Under the pieces are notes generated by a model, which saw only the letters and a list, made by a program, of their open reading frames with translations, made no database searches and was not told the DNA's origin. A program made the position numbers and the translations under genes. From Bacillota bacterium (GTDB lineage: Bacteria > Bacillota > Clostridia > Peptostreptococcales > Anaerovoracaceae), in contig JAFUCA010000007.1 in assembly GCA_017459895.1 (NCBI GenBank), positions 1 through 64,000 of the forward strand: a stretch of 64,000 nucleotides of DNA, read 5' to 3'. Below are positions 42,874-52,054 of this stretch, piece after piece. The stretch's first letter is position 1, and each line of letters begins with the position of its first letter.

Positions 42874-44124
42874 TTACATCCCCAGCTCGTCCATCGCCGC
42901 CTTGATGATGGCGGGCAGCCGGCGGCACTTCTCCTCGGACACCGACGCCACCGACACGCGGATGCCCAGCTTCAGCGGCACGAGGAACACATCCTTCTCC
43001 TCCAGCTTCCGGCTGAGGGCGTCCGGATCCGCGCAGGGCACACTGACGAAAAATCCCGCATCGAATGGCACGATCGCAAGACCAGCCTTTGCAGCTGCTT
43101 CGCTGAATGCGGTACCCCGGGCGATCAGCATATTCCGGTACATCGCCCGCTCCTCATCGACCCGCGCCAGAAGCTGCGGATCCTCGTAGACCCTGGAGAG
43201 GATCATCTGCCCCAGCTTCGCGCTGTTGGACCAGCTGCCCCGGGATGAAAACTCGCAGACCCGCTTGAATTCATCGGCGATCGCCTGAGTCTTCGCGATG
43301 CAGATCATCGCGCCGCACCGGGCGCCGTACAGCGTATAGGTCTTGGACAGGCTGTAAGCCATGACGCAAAGCACGTTCTCCGGCAGGGCCGACAGCTTCG
43401 GCAAAAACTCCCGGTACTCGTCCTCGTCGCCGGCGAAGTCGATGTAGGCCGCGTCGATCAGCAGCGTGATCGGCTTGCCGCTCTTCGCCTCCTCGCAAAG
43501 GCTGGCGATGACTTTGTCCCAGTCCTCCAGCGTGAGAGAATACCCGGTGGGATTATGGGCCGGAGTGTTCAGGATGATCACCAGGCTTTCCTGCTCCTGC
43601 AGCAGGCGGGCCGACTCCTCCGCGAAGGACGCAGCGTTGAAGCCCCGGTTCTCATCGAACAGCGTGAAGGTGGCGATGCTCCGTCCGATCTCTCCGGCAA
43701 TGGTGTTGTAGGGCGCCCAGTGCCAGTCGGAGGTCAGCACCCGGTCACCGAAGGAAGAATAATTGGAGATCACATTGCGCAGCGATCCCGTACCGCCCGG
43801 TGTGGCGACCGCTTCCTTGAAGCCCTCCGGAGCGTGATTCCCAAAGGCCGCCTTCTGCACCGCTTCCCGAAACGGCGCGATGCCTCCGATGGGCGCGTAC
43901 TCCGCGTAGTCCGTTTTGCTCAGCTGGTGGAACACCTCATCCACCGATTCCAGCACGATGAGCTTTCCTTCGTCGTCCAGCAGTGCGCCGATGGTACCGT
44001 TGACTACCGCATCCGCTCCCTTTTCCCGGATGGCCGCCTTCGCCCGGTTGCTGATCCCGAAGATCTTGTCCTCCTGCGGGATGGTCCTGCCGTTTCCTCT
44101 TGCCAGAATGAATTCGTCTGCCAC
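42874..44124 (-). CDS. Class I/II PLP-dependent aminotransferase
   Basis: 416 residues, GTG start at 44124 behind AGGAGGACAGAAGAA. Fold type I: VATPGGTGSLRNVISNY, substrate/PLP contacts LNTPAHNPTGY and DAAYIDFAG, catalytic Lys in YSLSKTYTLYGARCGAM, and a C-terminal Arg in LGIRVSVASV. Resembles aspartate/aromatic aminotransferases. It is the last gene of the ECF transporter/trmB transcription unit (14 bp after trmB). If the transporter imports a B6 vitamer, this is a PLP consumer in the same unit, but that link is inference. Two motif copies (43082, 43495) encode AKAGL and ASLCE. Confidence 0.88.
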   Translation of the reverse strand: MADEFILARGNGRTIPQEDKIFGISNRAKAAIREKGADAVVNGTIGALLDDEGKLIVLESVDEVFHQLSKTDYAEYAPIGGIAPFREAVQKAAFGNHAPEGFKEAVATPGGTGSLRNVISNYSSFGDRVLTSDWHWAPYNTIAGEIGRSIATFTLFDENRGFNAASFAEESARLLQEQESLVIILNTPAHNPTGYSLTLEDWDKVIASLCEEAKSGKPITLLIDAAYIDFAGDEDEYREFLPKLSALPENVLCVMAYSLSKTYTLYGARCGAMICIAKTQAIADEFKRVCEFSSRGSWSNSAKLGQMILSRVYEDPQLLARVDEERAMYRNMLIARGTAFSEAAAKAGLAIVPFDAGFFVSVPCADPDALSRKLEEKDVFLVPLKLGIRVSVASVSEEKCRRLPAIIKAAMDELGM

Positions 44125-44137
44125 TTCTTCTGTCCTC

Positions 44138-44845
44138 CTATATTATTACCTTCACATAATTGATCTTCCTGCCGGCATCCCGGAACTTCCGCTCGTATTC
44201 GGTGGTCACCAGCCGCGCCTCAAGATCACAGTCCGCCCCGTGCAGATCCCGCGTCTCTTCGACCGGCTTCCACCCGCATGCGGCGATCTCCTCCAGCGTA
44301 AAATCGAACAGCGGGTCGTTGTCGGTCTTGACGGCAATGAACCCGCCCGGCTTCAGCGCCTTCGCGTAGTCCATGAGCCGTCCCCGCCAGGTCAGGCGCC
44401 GCTTGGCGTGCCGGCCCTTCGGCCAGGGGTCGCTGAAATTCAGGTAGATCCCCGACAGGCTCCCCGGCGCAAACAGCTCCTCCAGTCCGTTCACGAAGGC
44501 GCAGGCAAACCGCAGGTTGCCGCGGAATCCGCATCCCGCGCAAAGGCTGGTCCCGCCGCCCGCCGCGGCCGTGTCCGCTGCGGCCGCCGTCTTCTCCAGC
44601 GCCCGCAGAACCACCGAAGCCTGCCCCTCAATGCCGACGAAGTCCGCTTCCGGATGCGCCAGCGCCTGCTGCAGCAGGAAATCTCCTTTGCCGCAGCCGA
44701 TCTCCAGGAAGAGCGGCCGCCCGCCGGCAGCCGTCCCGCGGGCGCCGAACACCTGCGCCCAGATCTCCGGGGAAGGATCCTCCACCAGATATTCGCTGAC
44801 CGCCTGCAGTTTCTCCTCCAGATGTTTGACTTTTCGCTGTCTCAT
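44138..44845 (-). CDS. trmB: tRNA (guanine-N7)-methyltransferase TrmB
   Basis: 235 residues. SAM motif FLEIGCGKGDFL and the TrmB signature YLNFSDPWPKGRHAKRRL. It methylates G46 in the tRNA variable loop. Between residues about 85 and 115 there is an Ala/Gly-rich insertion (ALEKTAAAADTAAAGGGTSLCAGC) not found in typical TrmB; the TSLCA part is encoded by a GCAAAGGCTGG copy (44540). The ATG lies 9 bp after ecfT, and the next gene follows in 13 bp, so it is mid-operon. Confidence 0.9.
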   Translation of the reverse strand: MRQRKVKHLEEKLQAVSEYLVEDPSPEIWAQVFGARGTAAGGRPLFLEIGCGKGDFLLQQALAHPEADFVGIEGQASVVLRALEKTAAAADTAAAGGGTSLCAGCGFRGNLRFACAFVNGLEELFAPGSLSGIYLNFSDPWPKGRHAKRRLTWRGRLMDYAKALKPGGFIAVKTDNDPLFDFTLEEIAACGWKPVEETRDLHGADCDLEARLVTTEYERKFRDAGRKINYVKVII

Positions 44846-44854
44846 GAAACTACC

Positions 44855-45655
44855 CTACCACAGAAACCGTTCCAATACAATCACCGCGATGAAACATCCG
44901 AACAAAACCGCTGCGATCACATCCCGTTTCTCGAAGCGGATCTCATTCATCCGGGTGCGCCGGATCCCGCAGCCGTAGCATCTCGCCTCCATCGCCATGG
45001 CCAGATCCTGGGCGATCCGAAAGGCGCTGATGAACAGCGGCACCAGGATCGGAACCAGCGCCTTGGCCCGGCGGAGGATGTTCCCCGTCTCGAAATCCGC
45101 GCCCCGCGCCTGCTGGGCTTTCATGATCTTATCCGTCTCCTCCAGCAGCGTCGGAATGAACCGCAGCGCGATGGTCATCATCATCGCCAGCTCATGGGCA
45201 GGAAGGCCCAGCCTTTTGAAGGGAGAGAGGAGCGCCTCGATGCCGTCCGTCAGCGAGATCGGCCGGGTCGTCAGCGTCAGAAGGGAGGAACCGATGATCA
45301 GCAGCACCAGCCGGATCCCCATGAAAGCCGCCATGTGCACGCCCTCCCGGGTAATGTGAAATTTCCAGATCTGCACCAGCACCTCCCCCTGGATCATGAA
45401 CAGATTGATGATCAGGGTGAACGCGATGATCAGAAAGACCGGCTTCAGACCTTTGAGGATGAACCGGCGGGGAACCCGGGACAGAATGATGACCGTCTCC
45501 AGCCCCGCGAAGGCAATGGCGAATCCGAGAAAATCATCCACCACAAAAAGCGCCACGATATACAGAAGCGTCGCGACGATCTTGAGCCTCGGATCCAGCC
45601 GGTGGATCCGGGACTCCGTCTGATAGTATTGTCCCAGTGTGATATCTCTTATCAT
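44855..45655 (-). CDS. ecfT: ECF transporter transmembrane component EcfT
   Basis: 266 residues, about five to six membrane helices. The coupling motifs Ala-Arg-Gly/Cys are present: AQQARGADFE and MEARCYGCG, which dock on the two ATPases. ATG overlaps the ecfA2 stop (ATGA), so translation is coupled. Together with EcfA1, EcfA2 and the S component it forms a complete vitamin or metal importer. Confidence 0.93.
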   Translation of the reverse strand: MIRDITLGQYYQTESRIHRLDPRLKIVATLLYIVALFVVDDFLGFAIAFAGLETVIILSRVPRRFILKGLKPVFLIIAFTLIINLFMIQGEVLVQIWKFHITREGVHMAAFMGIRLVLLIIGSSLLTLTTRPISLTDGIEALLSPFKRLGLPAHELAMMMTIALRFIPTLLEETDKIMKAQQARGADFETGNILRRAKALVPILVPLFISAFRIAQDLAMAMEARCYGCGIRRTRMNEIRFEKRDVIAAVLFGCFIAVIVLERFLW

Positions 45656-46506
45656 TTATTCTGAAGCGCCGCCGCAATGGCGTCCGCTGTTTCCTCCATC
45701 GTCAAGAAGCTTCCCTCCAGCGGCAGTCCCGCATCCGCGATCTTCCGGGCGAGCACCATGCAGTCCGGAAGGCCCAGGCCCACGCGCAGAAGCTCATCTC
45801 CCCGGCGAAAGACCTCTCCGGGGCTTCCGTTCATCAGCAGCCGGCCGTGGTCGATCACCAGCACCTGATCGCACATACGGGCAATGTCGTTCATATTGTG
45901 AGAAACCATCAGGGTGATGTTTCCGGCAGCCTCGTGGATCCGCCGCACCATATCCAGAATGTCCCGGTGGGCTTTCGGATTCAGCCCGGCCGTCGGCTCA
46001 TCCAGGATCAGGATCTCCGGCTTCATGGCGATGACCCCTGCGATGGCGACCCGCCGCTTCTGTCCCCCCGAAAGCTCGAAGGGCGAAACGTTCTTCAGTT
46101 CCTCGTAATCCAAGCCCACCAGGTGCAGCGACTCCCGCACCCGCGCATCCGTCTCCTCCGCAGAGAGCCCCAGGTTGTTCGGTCCGAAGGCCACGTCCTT
46201 CGCCACAGTCTCTTCAAAAAGCTGGTATTCCGGGTACTGAAACACCAGGCCGGTCTTCAGCCGCGCCTGACGGCTGGAGGCTCCAGCCTTTGTAATATCC
46301 GTATCGCCGAGAAGGATCGTTCCGGACGTCGGCTTCAGCAGTCCGTTCAAATGCTGGACCAGCGTGGATTTGCCGGAACCGGTATGGCCGATGATGCCGA
46401 CGAAGCTGCCGTCCTCGATCCGGAAGCTGATGTGATCCAGCGCCACCTGCTCCTGAGGCTGTCCTGGGCTGTAGATATGGGTCAGATCCGTTACTGTAAT
46501 TGACAT
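45652..46506 (-). CDS. ecfA2: ECF transporter ATPase EcfA2
   Basis: 284 residues. Walker A GHTGSGKST, Q-loop FQYPEYQLFEETV, signature LSGGQKRR, Walker B ILILDEPTAGLNP; LFEE and GLNP are typical of A2. ATG 46506 is chosen because GAGGTG lies 4-5 bp upstream; it starts 16 bp inside the ecfA1 reading frame. A motif copy (46283) encodes TKAGA in the variable loop before the Q-loop. Confidence 0.93.
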   Translation of the reverse strand: MSITVTDLTHIYSPGQPQEQVALDHISFRIEDGSFVGIIGHTGSGKSTLVQHLNGLLKPTSGTILLGDTDITKAGASSRQARLKTGLVFQYPEYQLFEETVAKDVAFGPNNLGLSAEETDARVRESLHLVGLDYEELKNVSPFELSGGQKRRVAIAGVIAMKPEILILDEPTAGLNPKAHRDILDMVRRIHEAAGNITLMVSHNMNDIARMCDQVLVIDHGRLLMNGSPGEVFRRGDELLRVGLGLPDCMVLARKIADAGLPLEGSFLTMEETADAIAAALQNK

Positions 46507-47324
46507 AAGCACCTCACTAACTCATCCTCCGTGTCGATCTGCGGCAGATCGATGCCCCGCTCGCGCAAAAGCTGCGCCAGATACACCGGCGCCGGAACGT
46601 CCAGAGACAGCTCCTTCAGCCGCTGGTGCTGCGAGAAGATCTCCCGGGGCGTGCCGTCCATTTCCAGGCGGCCGTCGTTCATGACGATCACGTGATCCGC
46701 CCGGGCGGCTTCCTCCATGAAATGGGTGATCAGGATCGTGGTGATCCCCTTGTCGTGCAGCCGCTCGATGACCTTCAGCACCTCGCTTCTGCCCCGGGGA
46801 TCCAGCATGGCCGTCGGCTCGTCAAAGACGATGCACTCCGGCTGCATTGCCACCGCGCCCGCGATGGCGATCCGCTGCTTCTGACCGCCGGAGAGCAGAT
46901 GAGGCGCCTTCTTCCGGTACTCCTCCATCTCCACATCCTGCAGAGCGAAGCGCACCCGCTGGCGGATCTCGGCCGGGTCCACGCCCAGGTTTTCGGGGCC
47001 GAAGGCGATGTCGTCCTCCACGATGGAGGAGACGATCTGGTTGTCCGGATTCTGGAAGACCATCGCCACCCGCCGGCGCACCTCCCAAAGGCTGGCCGGG
47101 TCCGCGGTGTCCAGTCCGTCCACCAGAACCCTTCCGGAAGTCGGCACCAGCAGCGCGTTGATGTTCTTCGCCAGGGTAGACTTGCCGGAGCCGTTCTGCC
47201 CGATGATCGCAGTAAAACTTCCCCGCTCGACCCGAAAGCTGATTCCGCTTACCGCCTGCAGGGAAGTCCCGTCCTGTTTGATATAGTCAAATGTCAGATT
47301 GTCTACTTCAATGAATGCAGACAT
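46491..47324 (-). CDS. ecfA1: ECF transporter ATPase EcfA1
   Basis: 277 residues. Walker A GQNGSGKST, Q-loop FQNPDNQIVSSIVEDDIAFGPENLG, signature LSGGQKQR, Walker B IVFDEPTAMLDPRGR; the MLDPxGR ending is typical of A1. Pairs with EcfA2 as a heterodimer. ATG 47324 lies 30 bp after the S-component gene. A motif copy (47085) encodes ASLWE. Confidence 0.93.
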   Translation of the reverse strand: MSAFIEVDNLTFDYIKQDGTSLQAVSGISFRVERGSFTAIIGQNGSGKSTLAKNINALLVPTSGRVLVDGLDTADPASLWEVRRRVAMVFQNPDNQIVSSIVEDDIAFGPENLGVDPAEIRQRVRFALQDVEMEEYRKKAPHLLSGGQKQRIAIAGAVAMQPECIVFDEPTAMLDPRGRSEVLKVIERLHDKGITTILITHFMEEAARADHVIVMNDGRLEMDGTPREIFSQHQRLKELSLDVPAPVYLAQLLRERGIDLPQIDTEDELVRCLCQLQ

Positions 47325-47354
47325 GAATGAATTCCTTTCGTTGAATTCCTTTCG

Positions 47355-47918
47355 TTACCTCCCCGGCTGAGCGTAGGCCATGTGACCCCGCAGAGAGGTC
47401 TTAGCCAGCGCCGCGTTCAGCGCCACCGCAAGGATGGTTCCGACAACGAACTGAGCGATGTTCCATGGAATGCCCAGCGCCGCCACCGGCCAGTTGCCGT
47501 ACATGATGCCCTCGGCGGCAAAATAGGCCGCCGCCATGAACAGGCCCGCGATCACCATGCCGACGATCTCCACCGACAGGAAGGCCCGTCCGCTGACCGC
47601 CTTTCGGGCTGCCACCGACTGGATGATCAGTCCGAAGATGATCGCCATCACCGCTTTGATCCCCAGGCTCCAGGGAGCCCACATGGCAAAGCCCGACAGC
47701 AGATCTCCCAGCATGCTTCCCAGGCCTGCGGCGACCGCGCCGTATTTCCAGCCGAGGATGATCACCGCCATGAAGACCATGGCATCGCTGAGATTGACGT
47801 ACCCCTGGGTGAAGGGGATCGGCACCCGCAGAAGGAGGATGGCCACCATGATGATGCACATCATCATCGCCGTCATCACCACATGATATACTTTTGAATC
47901 TTCTGGTTTGACTCTCAT
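47355..47918 (-). CDS. ECF transporter S component, probably for a B6 vitamer or related ring
   Basis: 187 residues with about six membrane helices; the LRVPIPFTQGYVNLSDAMVFMAVIILGWKYG start and GSMLGDLLSG, GIPWNIAQFVVG segments are typical of S components in the HmpT/PdxU/ThiW range. First gene of its own S-A1-A2-T unit, so it is likely served by a dedicated ECF module. Divergent from a MocR/PdxR-type regulator, a family that usually controls pyridoxal or PLP metabolism; hence pyridoxine-type vitamers or hydroxymethylpyrimidine are the best guesses. Ligand not provable from sequence. Confidence 0.78.
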   Translation of the reverse strand: MRVKPEDSKVYHVVMTAMMMCIIMVAILLLRVPIPFTQGYVNLSDAMVFMAVIILGWKYGAVAAGLGSMLGDLLSGFAMWAPWSLGIKAVMAIIFGLIIQSVAARKAVSGRAFLSVEIVGMVIAGLFMAAAYFAAEGIMYGNWPVAALGIPWNIAQFVVGTILAVALNAALAKTSLRGHMAYAQPGR

Positions 47919-47963
47919 TCTATTAAAATCCCCCTTTTCTCAAAAACCCTTTTGGTTTATACT

Positions 47964-47983
47964 ATTGTAAATGAAAATTGTAA
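47964..47983. promoter_or_regulatory. Candidate MocR operator between regulator and ECF operon
   Basis: Direct repeat ATTGTAA ... ATTGTAA (47964-47970 and 47977-47983, 13 bp apart) in the 130-bp divergent region. MocR proteins commonly bind direct repeats here. AT-rich -10-like sequences overlap it. Confidence 0.4.
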
Positions 47984-48050
47984 TTTATTAAATATACAAA
48001 AACATTTATTTTTCGGAATACAATCGCCTATCGGCGATGCGAGGTGCACT

Positions 48051-49442
48051 ATGAAAGCCATCCTTCCGGTGCTGGATGATTCCCGTCACGAACCGTATTA
48101 CATGCAGCTGTACCGTTACCTCAAACAGGCCATCCTGCGGGGGGACATCGAGGAGGACGAACGGCTGCCGTCCCTGCGCAGCCTGTCCAGATCCACCGGG
48201 CTGTCTGTGACGACCATCGAGAAGGCCTACGATCAGCTTCTGGTGGAAGGATACATCTACAGCCGGTCCCAATCCGGCTTTTACGCCAGCCGGGTCGCTT
48301 CTGCCGGCGCGAAAACTGTACCCTACGAAGATTCGATTTCCGACAGGAAACTGTCATTTCATGAAAACGACCTCCCTCCCACGCCGAAAAACGCGGACGC
48401 TTCCTGGCTGTACGATCCGGACTGTTTCGACTTCAATAAATGGAAGAAATGCATGAACCGGGTCCTCAACGAACACTCCTCCGCGCTGTTTTTTGAGGGC
48501 AGTTCCCAGGGAGAAAGCGCCCTGCGCCGGGAGATCGCCAGGTACCTCTATCAGTCCCGCGGCGTCTCCTGCAGCCCGGACCAGATCGTCATCGGCGCGG
48601 GCACGCAGCAGATCACGGGCCACCTCGCCACCATCCTGCGCAGCCTGCAGGTGGAGCATGTGGCTCTGGAGGATCCCGGCTACGCTCCGGTGCGCAATAC
48701 CTTCCGGGACCGGGGCTTTGCCATCACTTCGGTGGCGGTCGCATCGGACGGTCTGGTGCTGGAAAAGCTCCCGGTCAATATCCGGGCCGCCGTCTATGTC
48801 AGCCCCTCCAACCATTCCTTCACCGGTGCCGTCATGCCCATCGGCCGCCGCTATGAGCTGATCCGCTGGGCCATCGCCAACGACAGCTACATCATCGAGG
48901 ACGACTACGACAGCGAACTGCGTTACTTCGGCCGGCCCATTCCCGCCCTCAAGAGCCTGACCGATGACGACCGGGTCATCTACCTGGGATCTTTCTCCAG
49001 CACTTTGTTCGCTGCGGTCAAGATCAGCTACCTGGTGCTGCCGCCCCAGATCGCCGAGATCTTCTACCCGCAGCTGGAGGGCTATTCCCAGACCTGCTCG
49101 AAGCTGGAGCAGCTGACGCTGGCCATGTTCATGGAGACCGGCGCCTACCTGACCCACATCCGTAAGCTCCGTAAGCTGTACGCCCAGAAGCTTTCTCTGG
49201 TCACCGACATTCTGCGCACGCAGGGCGCGGGCTTCATCCGGGTCCGCAGCTCCGACTCCGGGATCTCCGTGCTGCTGGAGATCACCAGCAGCAAACCCGC
49301 CGAGCAGCTAAAAAAAGATGCCGAGTCCCTCGGCATCCCGGTCAGCCTGAACGGAAGGCTGCTCCTTCTCTATTATAATCACATCCCGGAGGATGAGATC
49401 TCCGGCTGCCTGCGCCGTCTGATCCGCCTGTGGCGCAGCTGA
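48051..49442 (+). CDS. MocR/PdxR-family GntR regulator lacking the PLP lysine
   Basis: 463 residues from ATG 48051 (GAGGTG 6 bp upstream). N-terminal GntR winged HTH at about 14-80 (LYRYLKQAILRGDIEEDERLPSLRSLSRSTGLSVTTIEKAYDQLL), then an aminotransferase fold (GAGTQQ, LEDPGYAP, VSPSNHSFTGAVMP, EDDYDSELRY). The position that normally holds the PLP Schiff-base lysine (TFSK) reads GSFSS, with Ser317. It may bind PLP non-covalently or sense another ligand. Divergent from the ECF operon, its likely target. Its 3' end overlaps the convergent YfhO gene by 64 bp. Confidence 0.85.
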   Translation: MKAILPVLDDSRHEPYYMQLYRYLKQAILRGDIEEDERLPSLRSLSRSTGLSVTTIEKAYDQLLVEGYIYSRSQSGFYASRVASAGAKTVPYEDSISDRKLSFHENDLPPTPKNADASWLYDPDCFDFNKWKKCMNRVLNEHSSALFFEGSSQGESALRREIARYLYQSRGVSCSPDQIVIGAGTQQITGHLATILRSLQVEHVALEDPGYAPVRNTFRDRGFAITSVAVASDGLVLEKLPVNIRAAVYVSPSNHSFTGAVMPIGRRYELIRWAIANDSYIIEDDYDSELRYFGRPIPALKSLTDDDRVIYLGSFSSTLFAAVKISYLVLPPQIAEIFYPQLEGYSQTCSKLEQLTLAMFMETGAYLTHIRKLRKLYAQKLSLVTDILRTQGAGFIRVRSSDSGISVLLEITSSKPAEQLKKDAESLGIPVSLNGRLLLLYYNHIPEDEISGCLRRLIRLWRS

Positions 49443-52054
49443 GCCGCACAGACGAGCAGGCCCGCGCAGATGAGCAGAATCACGCAGCCCGCTGCGAATC
49501 CAGGCGGCCGGAAGGACAGCCGGATCCGATGCTCCCCTGCCTTCAAAGGTACTGCGATGAAATCCCCGCCGACGGTCTCCGTGATCTCCTGTTTCTCCCC
49601 GTCCACCTGCAGGCGCCATCCCTGCTCGTTCAGAACGGACGTGGTCAAGATCCCGTCTTCCGAGGCGCGGATGGTCCCGTCGATGGAGGTATCCGAGAAA
49701 TCCGTCACCTCCAGCAGATCCCGGCTGATCATCCCGTAGGCCCTGTCCCAGGCCTGCCGGTCGATGGTGCAGACATGGCTGCGGATATCTCCGCCTCCAT
49801 CGGTCTCATAGTTGATCTCGATCATGAAGGTCTCGCCCTTCTGCATCGGTCCGATGTTCACCACCGCGCCGCAGTCCTCCCGCAGGCTCAGGGATTCCCC
49901 GTCATCGTAGATCACATCGATCATCTCCGCCTGGCTCGTTTCGACATAGACGAAGTAGCTTCCCTCTTCATCCGCGGTATACTTCAGCTGAACCATCCCC
50001 TCCCGGGAATCCTCGGACCAGGCGTTGAAGATCCCGCTGCCTTCCTCCGAAACGGTGGCATCAAAGCCCTCCGCCTCGTCCGCCTCCAGCTCCCGAAATA
50101 CGCTCTCCACCTGATTGCCGGTGGCTGCCCGGACATAGTCATTCAGCACCTGATAGGGATTGGAGCTGATCAGATCCCAGGTCCGAATGCTCTCCGGGAG
50201 CATGTAGCCGATGGACAGGGGCTGCCGGTTCTCATAAAGCGTATAGTCGCCGGCGTCGGCCTTTTCTGTGAAGTCCGGATCGTTCAGCGGCTTATCCCCG
50301 CCGATGATGTATTTCAGATTCAGCATCGCGTTGGTCACCGGATCCGAGAAGACGTAGTTGTAACGGTTCTTGCCCGGCTCTCCCTCCAGGCCGATTTTTT
50401 CCATGAGCTCCGTCGCGTGGGAATTCAGGGATGAGGAGAACTGGGACAGCCCGCGGTAGTGGTACAGGGCCGGTGTGTTCATCAGCGACCATTCGTAAAG
50501 TTCCGTCCGGGCGAAGTCATCCGAAACGGTCCTCGTCAGCTGCCCGATCTCCTTCTGTCCCTCCAGATAGGACGCCCGCTCCACATTGCCGACCTTATCA
50601 AAGGACAGGCTCACCGAGCAGAACAGCTCCGCGCTGACCGCAACTACCAGAAGCAGCACTGTCCCGCGAAGGCTGAGCCAGCCTTTGCGGTAAACCATCA
50701 GAATCGCCGTGTACAGCCCCAAAAGTCCGATGCCGATATAAAAGAATTCCTCCGGTACGTCCAGCGCCGCCGAATCCCGCAGCAGCCGCTCCGCGATCAG
50801 ATAATAGCCCAGGCCTCCCGCCAGGATCCCCCAGAGGGTGTTCACCCGGATCTGGGGCAGGCACGTCAGCGCCCGGCAGCCCATGGAGGTCAGAACGAAA
50901 CACACGCAGAAGGACCACCGGAAGGGCAGCTCGTTGGGGTAATGGAATCCGTGCCACATGAAGTCCAGCCCATTGACGTTCAGGCTGAAAAACAGCACCG
51001 CAAGCAGCAGTCCGTGGCACACCTTGCTCCGCAGCGGAATCGTGCGGCTGACAAAGAAGCAGACCAGCATCATCGTGACCAGAAGTCCCGCGCAGATGTT
51101 GGGCAGACCCTCCCGGTAGCTGAGATGGGCCAGAGGCAAAAGCTGGTTCACCACCTCCAGGGGCGAACTGTAAAACGTCCACTCCTCCGGAAGCTCCGAC
51201 GGGGTGTAGTAGGTGTTTTTCATGCTTATATAGGTAGGGATCAGCATGGGCGCCGCCAGTCCCGCGCCGATCACCGAACAGGCCGCCGTTTTCACCGTCG
51301 TCAGCAGGAATCCTGCGATGCCGCCCTCCCGCTTCCTGCTGAAGTACAGGCAGAGGTAGTACAGAACGACGAAGATGCACACCATGAGAGTGATGTAGTA
51401 GTTGCAAAGGCTGGCCAGTCCCAGGCTGACGGCGTACAGGATTCCCCGGCCCTGCTCCACCAGCCGGGTCAGCCCCAGAATGATCAGGGGCAGCAGCGCC
51501 ATCACATCGATCCACATGATGCACCAGTAGTAGGCGCAGGTATAGGCGCTGAGGGCGTACAGGCTTCCCATCGCCACCCGGATCCAGGCACCCGCGCTGG
51601 CGCTGCGAAGCCAGATCAGCGCATCCCTGCCGCAGCTCGTCGTCAGGAAGAGGTACATGAAGCAGCCGGCGAATCCGATCTTCAGAAGCAAAATGACCGT
51701 CACGCCCTCCACGATCAGTTTCTCCGGGAAGAAAAACAGCAGCAGGTTCAGAGGGCTGGCTCCGTAATAGGAGATCAGATTCCAGAAGTTGAATCCGCCG
51801 GCGCCGTCCCAGCTGTAGAAGAGGCTTCCCCCGTGGTGCAGCTTATACTGCAGTTCGCTGAGGAAGGGCACGTACTGATGGTACATGTCGATGACCGTGA
51901 TCTGATTGCCGCCGAAGGGATAAATTCCGGTCACGGCAAAAGCCAGTACTGTGATCAGTACCGGCAGAAAGAAGGCCGCCAGGGCATATTTGTTGTGTTT
52001 CAAAAGACTTCTGATTCTTGTCACGCCGGTTCTTTCAGTGACTCCCTTCGTCAT
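49379..52054 (-). CDS. YfhO-family membrane protein (copy 2), partner of GT2
   Basis: About 891 residues from ATG 52054 (MTKGVTERTGVTRIRSLLK), which overlaps the glycosyltransferase end by 20 bp. About 13 membrane helices with the family's MYHQYVPFLSELQYKLHHGGSLFYSWDGAGGFN first loop, then an extracellular domain (about 560-850) and a last helix. In B. subtilis the GT2 enzyme CsbB charges a lipid carrier with GlcNAc and YfhO moves the sugar onto lipoteichoic acid; this adjacent pair should do a comparable surface glycosylation. Two motif copies (50678, 51404) encode RKGWL and ASLCN. Confidence 0.87.
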   Translation of the reverse strand: MTKGVTERTGVTRIRSLLKHNKYALAAFFLPVLITVLAFAVTGIYPFGGNQITVIDMYHQYVPFLSELQYKLHHGGSLFYSWDGAGGFNFWNLISYYGASPLNLLLFFFPEKLIVEGVTVILLLKIGFAGCFMYLFLTTSCGRDALIWLRSASAGAWIRVAMGSLYALSAYTCAYYWCIMWIDVMALLPLIILGLTRLVEQGRGILYAVSLGLASLCNYYITLMVCIFVVLYYLCLYFSRKREGGIAGFLLTTVKTAACSVIGAGLAAPMLIPTYISMKNTYYTPSELPEEWTFYSSPLEVVNQLLPLAHLSYREGLPNICAGLLVTMMLVCFFVSRTIPLRSKVCHGLLLAVLFFSLNVNGLDFMWHGFHYPNELPFRWSFCVCFVLTSMGCRALTCLPQIRVNTLWGILAGGLGYYLIAERLLRDSAALDVPEEFFYIGIGLLGLYTAILMVYRKGWLSLRGTVLLLVVAVSAELFCSVSLSFDKVGNVERASYLEGQKEIGQLTRTVSDDFARTELYEWSLMNTPALYHYRGLSQFSSSLNSHATELMEKIGLEGEPGKNRYNYVFSDPVTNAMLNLKYIIGGDKPLNDPDFTEKADAGDYTLYENRQPLSIGYMLPESIRTWDLISSNPYQVLNDYVRAATGNQVESVFRELEADEAEGFDATVSEEGSGIFNAWSEDSREGMVQLKYTADEEGSYFVYVETSQAEMIDVIYDDGESLSLREDCGAVVNIGPMQKGETFMIEINYETDGGGDIRSHVCTIDRQAWDRAYGMISRDLLEVTDFSDTSIDGTIRASEDGILTTSVLNEQGWRLQVDGEKQEITETVGGDFIAVPLKAGEHRIRLSFRPPGFAAGCVILLICAGLLVCAAQLRHRRIRRRRQPEISSSGM

